Source of the DNA: Amorphochlora amoebiformis
Lineage: Eukaryota > Cercozoa > Chlorarachniophyceae
Assembly (NCBI GenBank): GCA_054601695.1
Contig: BAAHQB010000218.1
Coordinates: forward strand, 62,001-126,000
DNA: 64,000 bases
Reading direction: 5' to 3'
Under the pieces are notes generated by a model, which was not told the DNA's origin, did not search any database, and saw only the letters and a list, made by a program, of their open reading frames with translations. This document shows, piece after piece, positions 1 through 64,000 of the stretch (positions are counted from its first letter, which is position 1; each line of letters begins with the position of its first letter). Position numbers and translations under genes: made by a program.

Positions 1-14
1 TATATACATACAGA

Positions 15-62
<48 letters not shown>

Positions 63-66
<4 letters not shown>

Positions 67-97
67 AGAGTAGCATGCATATTCGTTGTGGTACATC
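63..97 (-). repeat. Echo of exon 31 (3' part), secreted-protein gene
   Basis: In gene sense it repeats the GCGAATATGTATGCTACTCG end of exon 31 with mismatches, downstream of the true exon (390-462) across an AT array. Confidence 0.75.
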
Positions 98-230
98 ATA
101 TATATATATATGTATATATAATGTGTATATTTATGTATATATATATATATGTGTCATGTATATATATATATGCAGATATATTAATATATATATACACACT
201 ACACACACACGTATATAATTATATACATAG

Positions 231-276
<46 letters not shown>

Positions 277-347
277 TCATACATATATCTATATGTGTTT
301 AATATATATATATATATATATATATAAATGTATAAATGTATATATAC

Positions 348-388
<41 letters not shown>

Positions 389-389
389 C

Positions 390-23900
<23,511 letters not shown>

Positions 23901-24200
23901 TGCCGAAAAGATAGTGAAATCTTGAAATTGTCACGTAGAATTGTCACAATTCATAATCCTTTGATATCTCTTATAACTATATTTCAATATCTTTATAACA
24001 TATTGTGATATCGCAGAATATCTTATTGAATTATCCCAAAAGTGACATGCCTGAGTGACAACACCGCTTGGTTGGAGATGCCGAACCTTATTTTTGTTTT
24101 TTGTACATATAAATACGGGTAAATAATATTATATGTCGGTAATATTACATGTATGGAAAAAGTGTAAAATCTCATAAATATCATGGTATAATCAATGATT
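23901..24200 (-). promoter_or_regulatory. 5' flank of the secreted-protein gene
   Basis: Upstream of ATG 23900 the sequence is non-repetitive and AT-rich. A TATTTATA-like motif reads on the minus strand near 24104-24119, about 205 bp from the ATG, which is far for a TATA box unless the 5' UTR is long. A TGTCAC...TGTCAC pair lies at about 23929-23950. The first ~100 bp of this flank has a decayed copy at 27030-27130. Confidence 0.35.
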
Positions 24201-24256
24201 CAATGATATGGTTAATTTTCATGACTATATATATATATATATGTGTGTGTGTGTAA

Positions 24257-24291
<35 letters not shown>

Positions 24292-24314
24292 ATATGTGTA
24301 AAGATATGTGTGTG

Positions 24315-24399
<85 letters not shown>

Positions 24400-24455
24400 C
24401 ACACATATATATATATATATATATATTATATCATTATACTAGTTATATATTAATA
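24200..24455. repeat. AT microsatellite in the intergenic region
   Basis: A (TA)n array with TG-rich interruptions separates the promoter flank of the secreted-protein gene from the unique intergenic block. No coding signal. Confidence 0.8.
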
Positions 24456-25249
24456 TAAGACTCTGATATGTGTATAAAATAATATTTATATTATTAACAT
24501 GTTGGCCATGTATACGGCATATCATGGATTCGTATTGCTTTTACAACGTATACGGTACTGCGTACACATTGTGTTGTGGTATACAATACATTGTACTCTA
24601 GATGTATTTACAATGTTTTTTTACTTACATACATACATTGAACATAGATGATACATATGTAACACATATAATGCCAGATGCATGCATGCTACAATGCTAC
24701 TATGAGTCTAATATTAGCTAACATTAGATGCTAATCATGCTATATATATATGTACAATTCATGAATGCTTATGTCTAGATCAGTCTTTAAAGTGACGATA
24801 TAACTTAGGCATATTACTATAGCTGTTAACAGTGTATGCCGTAATGCAATAGATTCTAGCCTGAATCTGCCCTGAGATAGTTATTCTAGTTAAGTGATTT
24901 AGCATTGTACTACTGGTCTTCATTGAAACACTGATGGCAAATCACATATCTAGATTCTAGACTGGTGGAGTACGTACATGTACCAGATGATGAACTAGCA
25001 GTTTAACCGTGACCGGGGCGTTCCACATACCCGCAATTTTATTCAATGTACTTAAGAGTCAAGACCGTGTCTCGACTTTCATATACTTATCAAGTTACTA
25101 GAGTTATTACAACTAGACTAGTATCACACAATACATTCGGATCAGAATTTCAGAAACCGTGATTCCTCGTCATGTCACACTATGTTACTGTGACATTGTG
25201 CGTTGTCCCATCTCTTCGCCACGGCTTAATGCGTCATGCATGTATTACG
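24456..25249. other. Non-repetitive intergenic DNA downstream of the Lin0512 stop codon
   Basis: About 0.8 kb free of microsatellites, the longest such stretch in the window. It follows the TAG stop at 25250-25252 (minus strand) and so contains the 3' UTR and terminator of the Lin0512 gene. No open frame with family similarity was seen on either strand. It contains many short inverted motifs built on CTAG and TACATGTA; one motif (AATCACATA..CTAGATT.TAG, near 24940-24962) also occurs in intron 18 of the ABCA gene near 45139-45162. Confidence 0.5.
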
Positions 25250-30950
<5,701 letters not shown>

Positions 30951-31007
30951 TCTCCTGGAAAAAGCGGTTGGGAGGAAGGGAGGGGGGGGGGAGCTATCTG
31001 GTATTGT

Positions 31008-31209
31008 GAATTTGTGACGCAAGGCTACATCACGGTTGAAAACGGGATATCCAGAAGAAGATATCTAGATATCCATCTGGAATTATTATAAAATAAGACC
31101 TCTAATGATTTAACACGTGGCAACAATCTGGTGATGAGTGATTTGTGAATAAAGTTAAGTAATTTTAGCTATGAAATGTTCGCGAATTTGTGACAGAGGG
31201 CTATATCAC
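31008..31209. promoter_or_regulatory. Pair of 26-bp direct repeats in the divergent promoter
   Basis: Copies at 31008-31033 and 31184-31209 both read GAATTTGTGAC followed by a variable four bases and GGCTAYATCAC; 22 of 26 positions agree. Location between two divergent genes makes a shared regulatory site plausible, but a duplicated fragment without function cannot be excluded. Confidence 0.4.
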
Positions 31210-31376
31210 ATCCAAGGAAGATCTGACTGATATAAAAATAACCCTCCACAACCCCCCGCGAACGGATGGATATTCCGCACGCGCAACGAATGGATATTCC
31301 TAAGCCCAAATCCGCCGGTAGCTCGCCTCGGAAACCCTTCCTTCCCGCATTGTTGAGGGGGGGAGTATGAAAGCGA

Positions 31377-31384
31377 TATAAATA
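31377..31384 (+). promoter_or_regulatory. TATA box of the ABCA gene
   Basis: TATAAATA lies 68 bp upstream of the first ATG of exon 1, in a non-repetitive context (most TA-rich motifs in this window are repeat noise, this one is not). The transcription start would be expected around 31405-31415. Confidence 0.55.
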
Positions 31385-31451
31385 AAAAGAAAAACTCGCG
31401 GTTTTGGGTGACGATGTTGTCATCCTTCCAAAATACCGCTATGTTTTGAGT

Positions 31452-64000
<32,549 letters not shown>

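Larger units (their letters stand above)
30951..31451. promoter_or_regulatory. Divergent promoter region between the Lin0512 and ABCA genes
   Basis: The two start codons face away from each other with about 500 bp between (about 620 bp if the Lin0512 protein starts at 30830). The stretch has few AT arrays and little telomere-type repeat, unlike the introns. It holds a TATA box for the plus-strand gene and a 26-bp direct repeat. No clear TATA box was seen for the minus-strand gene. Confidence 0.6.

Overview
This is eukaryotic nuclear DNA, most likely from a unicellular protist or alga. About 90% of it is simple repeat: (TA)n arrays, TTAGGG/CCCTAA tracts, purine or pyrimidine tracts and some extreme homopolymers. 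Most long open frames are translations of those repeats. The real coding sequence is cut into very short exons (mostly 25-100 nt). I recovered it by pairing GT/AG sites, checking reading-phase continuity at every junction and recognising protein families. Gene models and family calls are read by eye; no database search was run.

Three spliced genes fill the window. (1) Minus strand, 23900 to 390 and continuing off the left edge: 31 exons, about 569 codons, a secreted protein with a signal peptide that resembles bacterial secreted proteins carrying the N,N-dimethylformamidase large-subunit-like domain. (2) Minus strand, about 30950 (or 30830) to 25250: a Lin0512-family protein in seven recognised exons; one short internal exon was not found. 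(3) Plus strand, 31452 to beyond 64000: 44 exons, about 868 codons so far, an ABCA-subfamily ABC transporter with one six-helix membrane domain and a complete nucleotide-binding domain. Genes 2 and 3 diverge from a roughly 0.5 kb shared promoter region at 30951-31451 that has a TATAAATA box. Genes 1 and 2 are head-to-tail, separated by about 1.35 kb (23901-25249), which holds the only long non-repetitive non-coding DNA.

The introns follow a system I do not recognise from the literature. (a) 'Exon echoes': exon edges, with splice site and adjacent AT array, are tandemly duplicated into the neighbouring intron. Copies of an exon's 5' part always lie upstream and copies of its 3' part always lie downstream, up to nine per exon, in all three genes. 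(b) Telomere-type repeats are built into introns: C-rich tracts commonly end at acceptors of the form CCCTAG, and G-rich tracts start at donors of the form GTTAGG. (c) An 80-90 bp dispersed element occurs six times, always in introns, always in the sense orientation of the host gene and always joined to CCCTAA repeats, like an introner. Together these explain how short genes were stretched to 24-33 kb or more with about 7-11% coding content.

The TTAGGG-type repeat, the extreme intron density, a bacterial-type secreted protein and a possible two-part targeting leader on the Lin0512 protein would fit an alga with a complex plastid, but the window does not settle the lineage.
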